11,711 bases of DNA from CAXTTV01 sp964247295. GTDB taxonomy: Bacteria > Chloroflexota > Ktedonobacteria > Ktedonobacterales > Ktedonobacteraceae. Of this stretch, positions 1 through 6,351 are shown in pieces. The stretch spans positions 1 to 11,711 of the forward strand of contig CAXTTV010000151.1 of NCBI GenBank assembly GCA_964247295.1, given 5' to 3'. How positions within the stretch are numbered: position 1 is the stretch's first letter; each line of letters opens with the position of its first letter. Position numbers and translations under genes: made by a program. Under the pieces are notes generated by a model, which saw only the letters and a list, made by a program, of their open reading frames with translations, ran no database searches and was not told where the DNA came from.

Positions 1-6
1 CCTTCC

Positions 7-41
7 TCTCTTTCCCGCCGCCGAAGGCGGCTAAAAAGAGA
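7..41. repeat. Imperfect inverted repeat (hairpin) at window start
   Basis: An inner perfect stem GCCGCC/GGCGGC (17-22 with 26-31, loop GAA) is extended by an outer stem TCTCTTT/AAAGAGA (7-13 with 35-41) across a 3x3 mismatch. Neither strand has a run of T after the stem, so it is not a textbook intrinsic terminator. It may mark the 3' end of a gene lying left of the window, or be a dispersed palindromic element. I see no gene in 1-135. Confidence 0.45.
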
Positions 42-92
42 ATGAAATAGCCCTGCGCCTTCACACGCTCAAAATCAGCAAAGCTCTATTGG

Positions 93-101
93 TGATACAA
101 T
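93..101 (+). promoter_or_regulatory. Putative extended -10 promoter for the asparaginase/mazG pair
   Basis: The sequence TGATACAAT holds an extended -10 TG dinucleotide one base before TACAAT (96-101), one mismatch from TATAAT. No good -35 hexamer is seen 16-18 bp upstream, which is tolerated in extended -10 promoters. A start near 107 would give a leader of roughly 30 nt before the ATG at 136, with AAGG at 128-131 as a close ribosome binding site. This is inferred from motif match only. Confidence 0.4.
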
Positions 102-135
102 GTCAATAGTATCTTAGAAAGGGAATTAAGGTAGT

Positions 136-1063
136 ATGCCAATTGCACTCATAGTTCATGGCGGAGCTGGAACGGTAACCTCTGAACGTGTATCAGCGTT
201 GAAAGATGGTTGCCGGGAGGCCACGCTGATCGGCTGGGAAATCCTCACGAAAGGGGGGTCGGCCCTTGAGGCGATTAAAGCGACGACGCAGGCATTGGAG
301 AACAATCCAGAATATAACGCCGGACGGGGAGCATGTTTAACCTCTGATGGTAGGATCGAGCTGGACGCCGGGATTATGGACGGCCAGACGCTTCGGGTTG
401 GGGCAATTGCCGGAGTCGAATGTATTCAAAACCCGATTCTAGTTGCCCACAAAGTTTTGGAGAGCCCACATGTACTGCTGGTCGGAACTGGAGCGCAGCA
501 GTTTGCTTTAGAGCAGGGGGTTCCTCAATGCAATCTTGAGGACTTAATTACTGAGCGGCAGTTAAAGATCTGGGAAGACCTTCAGGAGCAAGAACCGTTT
601 CATCGACGTGAGGTTGCTGTACGCTCCGCTCGACCCGAAGAGAAGCATGGGACCGTTGGGGCGGTCGCGCTGGACAGTCAGGGGGGGCTGGCTGCCGCGA
701 CCTCGACTGGTGGCATCTTGAACAAGATTCCTGGTCGGGTAGGGGACTCGCCTCTAGTAGGAGCTGGTTTTTACGCCGATGAGTATGCCGCAATCTCCTG
801 TACCGGCCACGGTGAGGATTTCACTCGTCTGCTGATCGCCAGGCGGGTAGCGGANNNNNNNNNNGTCGTCTGGGGTGGGCCGTGGACCGACCGCCCGCCA
901 CGCCGCCAGTACCGTGATCGGTATCCTGGAATCAAAAGCCACAGGAACTGGAGGGTTGATCGTTGTAGATCATCAAGGGAAGATCGGCTATGCGTATAAC
1001 ACGCCTAACCTTGCCTTCGGATATATGAACGAGGAACTCAAGGAGCCGGTAGTAGGTGTCTAA
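136..1063 (+). CDS. iaaA: Isoaspartyl peptidase / L-asparaginase (Ntn-hydrolase), interrupted by an assembly gap
   Basis: Plant-type asparaginase of the N-terminal nucleophile hydrolase family. It hydrolyses L-asparagine and beta-aspartyl dipeptides from damaged proteins, and the precursor cleaves itself to free a catalytic threonine. Visible hallmarks: N-terminal ALIVHGGAG; YNAGRGACLT near residues 59-68; the autocleavage site HGT with nucleophile Thr173; GRVGDSP (Arg201, Asp204, substrate carboxylate binding); and CTGHGE with Thr223-Gly224. The reading frame runs into 10 Ns at 855-864. After the gap the family C-terminus (GTGGLIVVDHQGKIGYAYNT) is in another frame and ends at TAA 1061-1063. 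The true gap is therefore probably a multiple of three rather than 10, and the gene is likely intact at about 309 codons, normal for the family. The continuous frame that ends at 999 is an artefact. MazG follows 31 bp downstream, probably co-transcribed. Confidence 0.93.
855..864. other. Assembly gap (10 N)
   Basis: A run of ten Ns inside the asparaginase gene. Upstream protein homology is in the frame of codon 136 and downstream homology is shifted by one base, so the placeholder length is not the real length. A length divisible by three would restore one frame. Confidence 0.98.
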
Positions 1064-1094
1064 ATCTTTATTTGGATAGAAGGGAAGAGAATCT

Positions 1095-1421
1095 ATGCGT
1101 ACCCTGCGTGATGTCCAGCAAGATGTGGATCATCTGATCCGAGTAGAATGGCAGAATCATTACTGGCAGCCTCTATCCAGTCTGGCGCGCCTGACCGAAG
1201 AGGTAGGAGAGCTGGCCCGAGAGATCAATCATCATTATGGGGAGAAAACCAAAAAATCGACTGAGAAGCCCTCGGATATTGCCGGTGAGATGGGTGATAT
1301 CCTCTATATTTTAGCTTCAATGGCGAACTCTCTCGATATCGACCTAGATAGCGCCTTTGATCAGGTCATGAAGAAGTATCGTCAGCGCGACGCTCAGCGT
1401 TGGGAGCCCGACCCCAAGTAG
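1095..1421 (+). CDS. MazG-family nucleotide pyrophosphohydrolase (YpjD-like)
   Basis: A small all-alpha NTP pyrophosphatase of 108 residues that would hydrolyse (d)NTPs to monophosphate and pyrophosphate, usually described as house-cleaning of the nucleotide pool. Metal-binding acidic motifs are present: LTEEVGE with Glu35, Glu36 and Glu39, and EMGDILY with Glu65 and Asp68. The C-terminal KKYRQRDAQRW block is typical of Bacillus YpjD and relatives, as is the single-domain size. The start is supported by AGAAGGGAAGAGA just before the ATG at 1095. It lies 31 bp after the asparaginase in the same direction. The stop codon is TAG at 1419-1421, where TA is the insertion target and G is the first base of the inverted-repeat element that follows. 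Without that element the frame would run on about 11 more codons to TAA at 1618-1620. The substrate cannot be told from sequence. Confidence 0.9.
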   Translation: MRTLRDVQQDVDHLIRVEWQNHYWQPLSSLARLTEEVGELAREINHHYGEKTKKSTEKPSDIAGEMGDILYILASMANSLDIDLDSAFDQVMKKYRQRDAQRWEPDPK

Positions 1422-1584
1422 GGGAGCTGCCCGCGAGTCTGTTGGGAAAATCCCACGCCCCTTGCTATGGCCGGTAGATCGGGTCACGCGTGGACCCGTG
1501 GGAACGGGCATCGCTCACGTTGCCATCGCCACACACGTGGGCAGGGCTGTTCCCTTTTCCCAACGGAGTCGTGGGCGGCTCCCC
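1421..1584. mobile_element. 164-bp MITE-like element with 30-bp inverted repeats and TA target duplication
   Basis: The left arm 1421-1450 (starts GGGGAGCTGCCC, ends GTTGGGAAAA) and the reverse complement of the right arm 1555-1584 match at 26 of 30 positions, with weaker similarity for about ten bases further in. The element is flanked by TA on both sides (1419-1420 and 1585-1586), the target-site duplication of Tc1/mariner/IS630-type transposases. No plausible transposase reading frame fits inside, so it would be non-autonomous. Internal short hairpins include CCCGT/ACGGG (1495-1499 with 1504-1508) and GGGTC/GACCC (1481-1485 with 1493-1497), which exclude each other. It fills nearly the whole interval between two convergent genes, so its transcript would fold into a long hairpin and might act as a two-way terminator. 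Only one copy is visible here, so mobility is inferred. Confidence 0.72.
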
Positions 1585-1597
1585 TATTATAAATTCC

Positions 1598-3556
1598 CTA
1601 ACGTTCAATCTGAACGGTAAAGCTTCCCTGACCAACCTCTTTCCCACCTCGATTCACCTTTATCTCTATATGCCAGAGACCATCCATATTGAAGCCCTCG
1701 CCTCGTTGAAGCACCAGAGTATACACACCGTTGCTTTCCTGCATACGACCACGTGTCGTCCCCATATCCATTATTGACATATTCGCACCTAGTTGCACCT
1801 GAGCATCCGTAACGGGATTTCCATTAGTATCGCGGAGCGTTACCACCAGCGTATTGGCCGCGTTGATTTTACCGGGCAAAACCTGAAGATCCGCGCTCAG
1901 GTCTCCAATCTTCTGCTCCTGGCTCGTGGGTGCGCTGTTCTGTTGGGGTGTTATATAATTTGTGCGTGGAAAAACAATAGGCGGAGCAAAGAAATTCATT
2001 ACCGCCAGACAGAGAAGCAGAGCTGCTCCAAGCCACGAGATCCCTACAAAGCTTCTTCTCAAGCTGCGTTCACTTTGTCCAATGGCGTTTCTACGAGAAC
2101 GTCGCACTGGCATCTCCGCGTCCACTACCGGGAGCAAAGCCGTTTGCGTATTCAGCCTTGGGCGCAGGAACAGCAACGCGAAACCGCTAAGCCCTATGAG
2201 AGCCAGAAGTAGAACCAGATTAATCAACAGGCCGCGACCAAATGGTTCAGCGATGAGTTGATCCACGCCGGTTAAAGCTGTCTCTGCTAGTAGCAGACCA
2301 GTGATTAGAAGTACAATTATCGCGCCGATCACCAGAGGTGTCAGGCGTTTTAATAAGCTGACCAGGACATCCGCGTGGTGATCAGGCTCAATCGACGGAA
2401 GATGTGGGAGCAGAACATAGCCAAGGAAGGAGAGTTCTCCAATCCAGATTCCTAGAGAGGTCTGAAATAGCCAACTCATCGTCAGCAGTCCCAGATGTTG
2501 CTGCCCCAATTGTGCGGTCTGGCCAGTCAAAGCATAGGTGAGGAGTAGAAGAGCCGTTGGTAACAGCCAGAACAAAACAAAGTTGCCCTGGCGAACGCGA
2601 GGTACAAGCGTTTCCGGTTGTGGTTGGATCTCTTCAAGCTGCATCTCATTGTTCTGTCTCCACGTATGCCCTACATACGTGCGTTTATGTCCACTCAGGC
2701 GCGGGCGTTCCCGTTGCTGGTCTGGGTCCTGAGTGCGCCAGAGCATAAAAAGAGCCAGAAGTAGCAAAGCGATCCGGGCAAGCCAGATTAAGCCGTAGTT
2801 GGTCTGGCTAAGAAGCTGCTCTAGAGCCGTCAAATTCAGGCTCTCTTGATTGCGTATATGCGAGAGTGTTACAGATCTCAAAAAGAAGCTGATCCCTTCA
2901 CCTACCAGAAGCGCGTACAGGCTCAGCCATTGAAGTGGTAGACTCCGCTTCCACAGTTGATTGAGGAGATTTATTGTGTCGCCACCTGGAAGCAGCAGAA
3001 ATCCCTCAACCGTCAGGCTACCGATCCAAAAAATGAGAGCGAGTTGAATGAGCCACTCCCAGATAATTGAGAGCAACCCAAGAGCATCCAATTCCAGTTT
3101 TGTATTGCTGGTGGTTGGTCCCAGAACCGGGTCTCCTTGTAGTCCCGTACTGGAGTGTCCTATATTGAAGCCAATAATCCCATGTGTCGCGTGACCATCC
3201 TGTTGAGCCAGAGCGGACCAACGGACCACATAGCCTCCCTGATCCAATCTCTCCTTCAAAGGGGTATCTAGCTCAGTTGGTTGACCAGGGGGGATTAGAT
3301 TAGGGCCGAGATCGACGCGTCGATCCTGAGCATCAAAAACTTGAGCTCTACTGGCGGGACTGATTGCGGTATTGAAAAAAATGCGAATGCTGCGGGGAGC
3401 GGCTGCGATGGTCGAGCCATCTACCGGCTCCGAACCAATCACAAAGCTATGGGCTGAGGCCACTGGTATCTGGCTGGTCGGCCAGGGAGAGAAGCAAAAA
3501 AATAAAAAGGTTCCCAGCAGAAATAAAATTCTGCCAGCCGCTCGTCTCTGTCGCAT
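1598..3556 (-). CDS. CopC-CopD-YtkA fusion copper-handling membrane protein
   Basis: A 652-residue protein joining three modules. Residues 1-35 are a signal peptide (RQRR, hydrophobic core, VASA before His36). From His36 to about 135 is a CopC domain: the mature N-terminal His and the DGH motif (Asp120, His122) match the known CopC Cu(II) ligands. From about 159 to 530 is a CopD-type membrane region with about eight hydrophobic helices. From about 550 to 652 is a YtkA/FixH-like extracellular domain with Met593, Met596, Met598 and Met624 (FNMDGLW). CopC/CopD act in periplasmic copper binding and uptake; the direction here is inferred. I chose the ATG at 3554-3556 because GAGGAG (3561-3566) lies just upstream and the signal peptide then starts cleanly. 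An in-frame ATG at 3593-3595 would add 13 residues but lacks a good ribosome binding site and lies almost at the predicted transcription start. It is a single gene, divergent from the glycosyltransferase. Confidence 0.92.
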   Translation of the reverse strand: MRQRRAAGRILFLLGTFLFFCFSPWPTSQIPVASAHSFVIGSEPVDGSTIAAAPRSIRIFFNTAISPASRAQVFDAQDRRVDLGPNLIPPGQPTELDTPLKERLDQGGYVVRWSALAQQDGHATHGIIGFNIGHSSTGLQGDPVLGPTTSNTKLELDALGLLSIIWEWLIQLALIFWIGSLTVEGFLLLPGGDTINLLNQLWKRSLPLQWLSLYALLVGEGISFFLRSVTLSHIRNQESLNLTALEQLLSQTNYGLIWLARIALLLLALFMLWRTQDPDQQRERPRLSGHKRTYVGHTWRQNNEMQLEEIQPQPETLVPRVRQGNFVLFWLLPTALLLLTYALTGQTAQLGQQHLGLLTMSWLFQTSLGIWIGELSFLGYVLLPHLPSIEPDHHADVLVSLLKRLTPLVIGAIIVLLITGLLLAETALTGVDQLIAEPFGRGLLINLVLLLALIGLSGFALLFLRPRLNTQTALLPVVDAEMPVRRSRRNAIGQSERSLRRSFVGISWLGAALLLCLAVMNFFAPPIVFPRTNYITPQQNSAPTSQEQKIGDLSADLQVLPGKINAANTLVVTLRDTNGNPVTDAQVQLGANMSIMDMGTTRGRMQESNGVYTLVLQRGEGFNMDGLWHIEIKVNRGGKEVGQGSFTVQIER

Positions 3557-3608
3557 TTTTCTCCTCGGGGTAAAGCCACACGTATCCATACGCATACTCT
3601 TGTTTCAA

Positions 3609-3638
3609 ATTGTACCGCAGTCATCATTTCACTGGCAA
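3609..3638 (-). promoter_or_regulatory. Sigma70-type promoter of the CopC-CopD gene
   Basis: On the minus strand, TTGCCA (3633-3638) is followed after 18 bp by TACAAT (3609-3614). Each box is one mismatch from consensus. Transcription would begin near 3602, giving a leader of about 45 nt with the GAGGAG ribosome binding site, which supports the start codon at 3556. No clear copper-sensor operator (CopY or CsoR type) was recognised around it. Confidence 0.65.
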
Positions 3639-3690
3639 CCGGATCAGAGGATGAAAGTCGAGAAAGAATGCTTTACCTGAGGGTTCGGCT

Positions 3691-3696
3691 TATAAT
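3691..3696 (+). promoter_or_regulatory. Perfect -10 box, possible promoter of the glycosyltransferase pair
   Basis: TATAAT on the plus strand is an exact -10 hexamer, but no convincing -35 hexamer lies 16-18 bp upstream. If used, transcription would start near 3703 and the leader would be about 140 nt, containing both palindromic segments described at 3733-3776 and 3802-3820. Confidence 0.3.
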
Positions 3697-3732
3697 TAAA
3701 AAAGGGCATAAAAAAGTACGGTGAACACCCAT

Positions 3733-3776
3733 AAGATGGAGTAGAGATAGTCCCAAATGGGATAGTCTGACATCTT
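3733..3776. promoter_or_regulatory. Nested palindrome in the divergent intergenic region
   Basis: Three nested inverted arms share one centre: TCCCA-AA-TGGGA (3751-3762), AGA/TCT outside it across TAG/TAG mismatches, and AAGATG/CATCTT (3733-3738 with 3771-3776). The heptamer GATAGTC also occurs twice as a direct repeat. It could be a repressor operator, or a hairpin in the untranslated leader of the glycosyltransferase mRNA. No T-run follows, so a terminator is unlikely. Confidence 0.4.
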
Positions 3777-3801
3777 GTAGATAAAACACATTTTATGGTC
3801 A

Positions 3802-3820
3802 TTCATAATGAACGTTCGTT
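3802..3820. promoter_or_regulatory. Overlapping short palindromes resembling a TetR-type operator
   Basis: TTCATAATGAA (3802-3812) is a perfect inverted repeat around one base. It overlaps AATGAACGTTCGTT (3807-3820), a 14-bp near-palindrome (12 of 14 positions) centred on GAACGTTC. Palindromes of this look are common targets of TetR-family repressors. The site lies 26 bp before the preferred glycosyltransferase start codon. No TetR gene is in the window, so the assignment is only suggestive. Confidence 0.3.
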
Positions 3821-3845
3821 GATAAAGAAAAAAGAGAATAGTTTT

Positions 3846-5144
3846 ATGAAGAAAAGTTTCTGGTTACAGTCCTGGTCGCGCCTGTTTTTTTGGGCAAATG
3901 CTCTTAGCGTGGCCGGTTTCTATCTGTTTATCTGGCAACGATCCCTCTCCAGTAAGAATGAGCAGGTTCGCGCTCTGCCTCCGCTCGCTCAGTTGGAGCG
4001 TAAGAATGAGCACCCTCTTGTCTCAATCATCTTACCCGCCCGCAATGAGGAGCAGAACATTCGCCGTTGTGTAGAGTCCTTGTTATTGCAAGACTATGGG
4101 AATTACGAAGTTATCGTCGTGGATGATGGTTCAACCGATCGGACGGCCGAGATCCTTGATCAAATTCTCGAAACCAACCCCCAGGGTGATCGCGCTTATG
4201 TCCTGCGCCTGCGAGGGGATCTACCTGAGGGCTGGGCTGGGAAACCGCATGCCATCCATATGGGAGCGCAGGAGGCGCGGGGCGAGTGGCTGCTCTTTAC
4301 TGATGCCGATACCTGGCACGCCCCAAATTCCTTGAGATCGGCAGTTGTTCAGGCCACGGAAGAGCAGGCCGACCTGTTCTCTATAGGCGCTGCTCAGGAA
4401 CTGCCTGGCTTCTGGGATAGAGTGATGATGCCAATGGCCTATCTTGGTATGAGCATGCTCTATCCGCCGAAAGAGGTAAATAATCCTCGCCGCAAAGTCG
4501 CCATCGCCAATGGGCAATATATCCTCATCAGGCGGAGCGTCTACAATACACTGGGAGGCTACGCCCGACCTGAGTTGCGTAGTACGGTTGTAGACGATCG
4601 GGACCTAGCGGAGCTTGTGAAGCGGAGCGGCTATCGTCTGCGCTTCGTGGATAGCCTGGGGCTGGTTCACGTTCACATGTATAGGAACCTGGGAGAGATC
4701 TGGCGCGGCTGGCGCAAAAACGTCTTCCTGGGTAACCGTGGGGGAATTCCCTTTTTCCTTCTCCAGATCCTTGGGCTACCAATGGTCACTATTGTTCCCT
4801 TTCTGGTTCCTTTTCTCACGCTGTTAGACCGCCGCCTGGGAAGAATCGAGCGTTTGGGGATTGCCGCTACCGGATTAATTCCCTTATTGACCTATCGGAT
4901 CTGGCTGAACCGTCTATTAGAAGTTCCCGCTATCTACGCTCTAACGCATCCATTAGCGGGGGGACTTTTCACCGGTATTCTAGGTCAATCGTTCTGGCGC
5001 GTGTTGAGCGGAGTTGGTGTGGACTGGCGGGGTCGGACATACAGTGGGAAGACTGTTGCCTCGATCTCACATGTTCCTACTGCCGCGCAGGTAGAAAATA
5101 ATGGGCATGTTCATCCATCTAATGAAAGGCTTCCCAAATCATGA
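3846..5144 (+). CDS. Membrane-anchored family 2 glycosyltransferase (CrtQ/HpnB-like)
   Basis: Transfers a sugar from a nucleotide donor, probably to a lipid or carotenoid-like acceptor at the inner face of the membrane. The 432-residue chain has an N-terminal helix (about 12-30) and a GT-A domain: VSIILPARNEE at 59-69, VVDDGSTDRT at 91-100, donor/metal motif DAD at 153-155, ANGQYILIRR at 221-230, DDRD at 250-253 and GWRKN at 288-292. About three C-terminal helices follow, with a VDWRGRTYSG tail. This layout is shared by carotenoid and hopanoid-associated glycosyltransferases; the acceptor cannot be read from sequence. I prefer the ATG at 3846 (MKKSFW), where the anchor begins sensibly. An in-frame ATG at 3795 would add 17 polar residues and has no ribosome binding site; neither start has a strong one. 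The stop overlaps the next gene by ATGA, so the two are translationally coupled. Confidence 0.88.
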   Translation: MKKSFWLQSWSRLFFWANALSVAGFYLFIWQRSLSSKNEQVRALPPLAQLERKNEHPLVSIILPARNEEQNIRRCVESLLLQDYGNYEVIVVDDGSTDRTAEILDQILETNPQGDRAYVLRLRGDLPEGWAGKPHAIHMGAQEARGEWLLFTDADTWHAPNSLRSAVVQATEEQADLFSIGAAQELPGFWDRVMMPMAYLGMSMLYPPKEVNNPRRKVAIANGQYILIRRSVYNTLGGYARPELRSTVVDDRDLAELVKRSGYRLRFVDSLGLVHVHMYRNLGEIWRGWRKNVFLGNRGGIPFFLLQILGLPMVTIVPFLVPFLTLLDRRLGRIERLGIAATGLIPLLTYRIWLNRLLEVPAIYALTHPLAGGLFTGILGQSFWRVLSGVGVDWRGRTYSGKTVASISHVPTAAQVENNGHVHPSNERLPKS

Positions 5145-5638
5145 ACAGGCAAAAAAGACTCGAACCAGGACCCGGACAGGAATCTGTCTGGGATTATCCA
5201 CGCCCTCCCAGGTTAGAGGAAAGTGATAACCACATTCAAATTGTCTTTAATGGCGTGACCCTCGTTGATACCCATCGCGCGATGCGTGCGCTGGAAACCA
5301 GCCACCCGCCGGTCTACTACATCCCGCCTGAAGATATCGCGATGGAGTATTTCACGCCTACCTCACGAAAGACGTACTGCGAATTTAAAGGCAATGCTAG
5401 CTATTACACAATTAGCGTGAACGGCAAGAGCCTTCCAGATGGGGCATGGTATTATCGGCAGCCCAGCAAAGGATATGAACGTATGGCGAACTACGTCGCC
5501 TTCTATCCCGGAAAAATGGACGCTTGCTTTGTGAACGAGGAGAAGGTTCAGGCCCAGCCTGGAGACTTTTATGGAGGCTGGATCACCAAAAATATTGTGG
5601 GACCCTTTAAGGGAGGCCCCGGCACTATGGGTTGGTAA
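5141..5638 (+). CDS. DUF427 domain protein
   Basis: A 165-residue protein covered by one DUF427 (PF04248) domain. Hallmarks are PPRLE (22-26), ALETSHPPVYYIPPEDIAME (50-69), TYCEFKG (78-84), VAFY (119-122), MDACFV (126-131) and the end block YGGWITKNIVGPFKG (144-158) with the terminal PGTMGW. The family is small, soluble and beta-rich, and widespread in bacteria and fungi, with no settled biochemical role. The start ATG lies inside the glycosyltransferase stop (ATGA overlap), with AAAGG at 5125-5129 upstream. The tight coupling suggests a shared pathway, but DUF427 genes occur in many contexts, so this is weak evidence. The protein is complete and looks intact. Confidence 0.9.
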   Translation: MNRQKRLEPGPGQESVWDYPRPPRLEESDNHIQIVFNGVTLVDTHRAMRALETSHPPVYYIPPEDIAMEYFTPTSRKTYCEFKGNASYYTISVNGKSLPDGAWYYRQPSKGYERMANYVAFYPGKMDACFVNEEKVQAQPGDFYGGWITKNIVGPFKGGPGTMGW

Positions 5639-5642
5639 ACTA

Positions 5643-5666
5643 TTGCTCATGGACGAAAATGAGTAA
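5643..5666 (+). other. Stem-loop just after the DUF427 stop codon
   Basis: TTGCTCAT (5643-5650) pairs with ATGAGTAA (5659-5666) over 8 bp with one G-T wobble and an 8-nt loop. It begins five bases after the stop codon. The following bases are GACGTCCC with no T-run, so it may protect the mRNA end rather than terminate transcription. Confidence 0.3.
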
Positions 5667-5685
5667 GACGTCCCAAAATGCGGAT

Positions 5686-5704
5686 AAAAAACAGGAAAAC
5701 CTGT
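5686..5704 (-). terminator. Terminator-like hairpin reading on the minus strand
   Basis: ACAGG (5691-5695) and CCTGT (5700-5704) form a 5-bp stem with a 4-nt loop. On the minus strand it is followed by six T (plus-strand A at 5686-5691). No minus-strand gene immediately upstream needs it, so it could stop read-through of the minus-strand methyltransferase past its convergent neighbour, or be chance. Confidence 0.25.
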
Positions 5705-5715
5705 CAGATTTGTAC

Positions 5716-5744
5716 TTGCACATGCATAAGCCTTCATTTATACT
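5716..5744 (+). promoter_or_regulatory. Promoter of the secreted-protein gene
   Basis: TTGCAC (5716-5721), a 17-bp spacer, then TATACT (5739-5744), which is one mismatch from TATAAT; the -35 is weak (first three bases match). The transcription start would be near 5751, about 35-45 nt before the start codon. Confidence 0.5.
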
Positions 5745-5784
5745 AAAGGGGTAGAAGCGGTGATCAGTCATCCAGCAAAACTAT

Positions 5785-6348
5785 GTGGGGGGTATCTTGC
5801 AGACAGCTATTCGGGTTGCAGTTGTGGCAGTAGTTATCTTAGCTATCTATCTTTTGCTTAGTTCCAGTCTGACCGGGGCAGCAGGCAATGCCCTGCTCTC
5901 TTCTCAGGATGCTTCGGCCCATGGACTGGCGGAGATCGTCCCTCAGGGTCAGGGTCAGGGCTCTGATCTTCAGGTACATTTAGATGGCCTGCCGGCCAGC
6001 ACTGACTATCAGGTCACGCTGGACCAGGACCAGTGTAATGGTAACGTTACCAGCCGGGTAGGACACCTGACAACTGGGAGTGATGGTTCTGTGGTTCAAA
6101 CATTTCCCATAGATAATCTTCAGGGGGCTAACCAGCACCCTTTATGGTTAGATGTTCGCCAGCCCGATGGAACAAGCGTTGCCTGTGGACAGGTTCAGGT
6201 GAACCAGGATCTCCTAACTCGCGTAAGTAGTTCCGCGAATAATACTACATTGGCGGACCCGCAGGGGCTTACAACTTTCCCAGATACCGGCGTTGATCCC
6301 CATTCGCGTCCAGTTGAGGGTTACCAGCCAGCCTCTCATTATCGCTAA
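5785..6348 (+). CDS. Membrane-anchored extracellular protein of unknown function
   Basis: A 187-residue protein. Residues 7-28 (AIRVAVVAVVILAIYLLLSS) form an uncleaved anchor or signal segment; the rest is polar and probably outside the cell. Residues about 45-145 look like a beta-sandwich: VHLDGLPASTDYQVTLDQ, then a cysteine (CNGNV), a GHLTTGSDGS turn and a second cysteine (VACGQVQV), which could form a disulfide. The style recalls CHRD/Cu-Zn-SOD-like or Ig-like secreted domains, but no catalytic motif is evident and I do not recognise the family. The Asn/Ser/Pro-rich tail ends at TAA 6346-6348. The start is uncertain: GTG at 5785 has no ribosome binding site, whereas an in-frame TTG at 5797 follows GGGGGG and gives MQTAIRVAV. 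The gene has its own promoter and is convergent with the methyltransferase, with three bases between the stops. Confidence 0.75.
   Translation: MGGILQTAIRVAVVAVVILAIYLLLSSSLTGAAGNALLSSQDASAHGLAEIVPQGQGQGSDLQVHLDGLPASTDYQVTLDQDQCNGNVTSRVGHLTTGSDGSVVQTFPIDNLQGANQHPLWLDVRQPDGTSVACGQVQVNQDLLTRVSSSANNTTLADPQGLTTFPDTGVDPHSRPVEGYQPASHYR
5944..5961 (+). repeat. Triple hexanucleotide tandem repeat
   Basis: CAGGGT, CAGGGT, CAGGGC in tandem, in frame, encoding Gln-Gly three times in the linker of the secreted protein. Unit slippage would change length by two residues without a frameshift. Confidence 0.6.
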
Positions 6349-6351
6349 AAT

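Noticed and set aside
548..793. Minus-strand reading frame inside the asparaginase
   Set aside because: Antisense shadow; the plus strand has catalytic motifs of a known family throughout.
1490..1777. Plus-strand reading frame of 95 codons over the MITE and the end of the copper gene
   Set aside because: It runs through the inverted-repeat element and then antisense to a well-supported gene, has no protein-family look and no ribosome binding site.
3795..3845. Upstream ATG start for the glycosyltransferase
   Set aside because: No ribosome binding site, adds a polar segment before the membrane anchor, and would place the palindromic operator-like site in coding sequence; kept only as an alternative.
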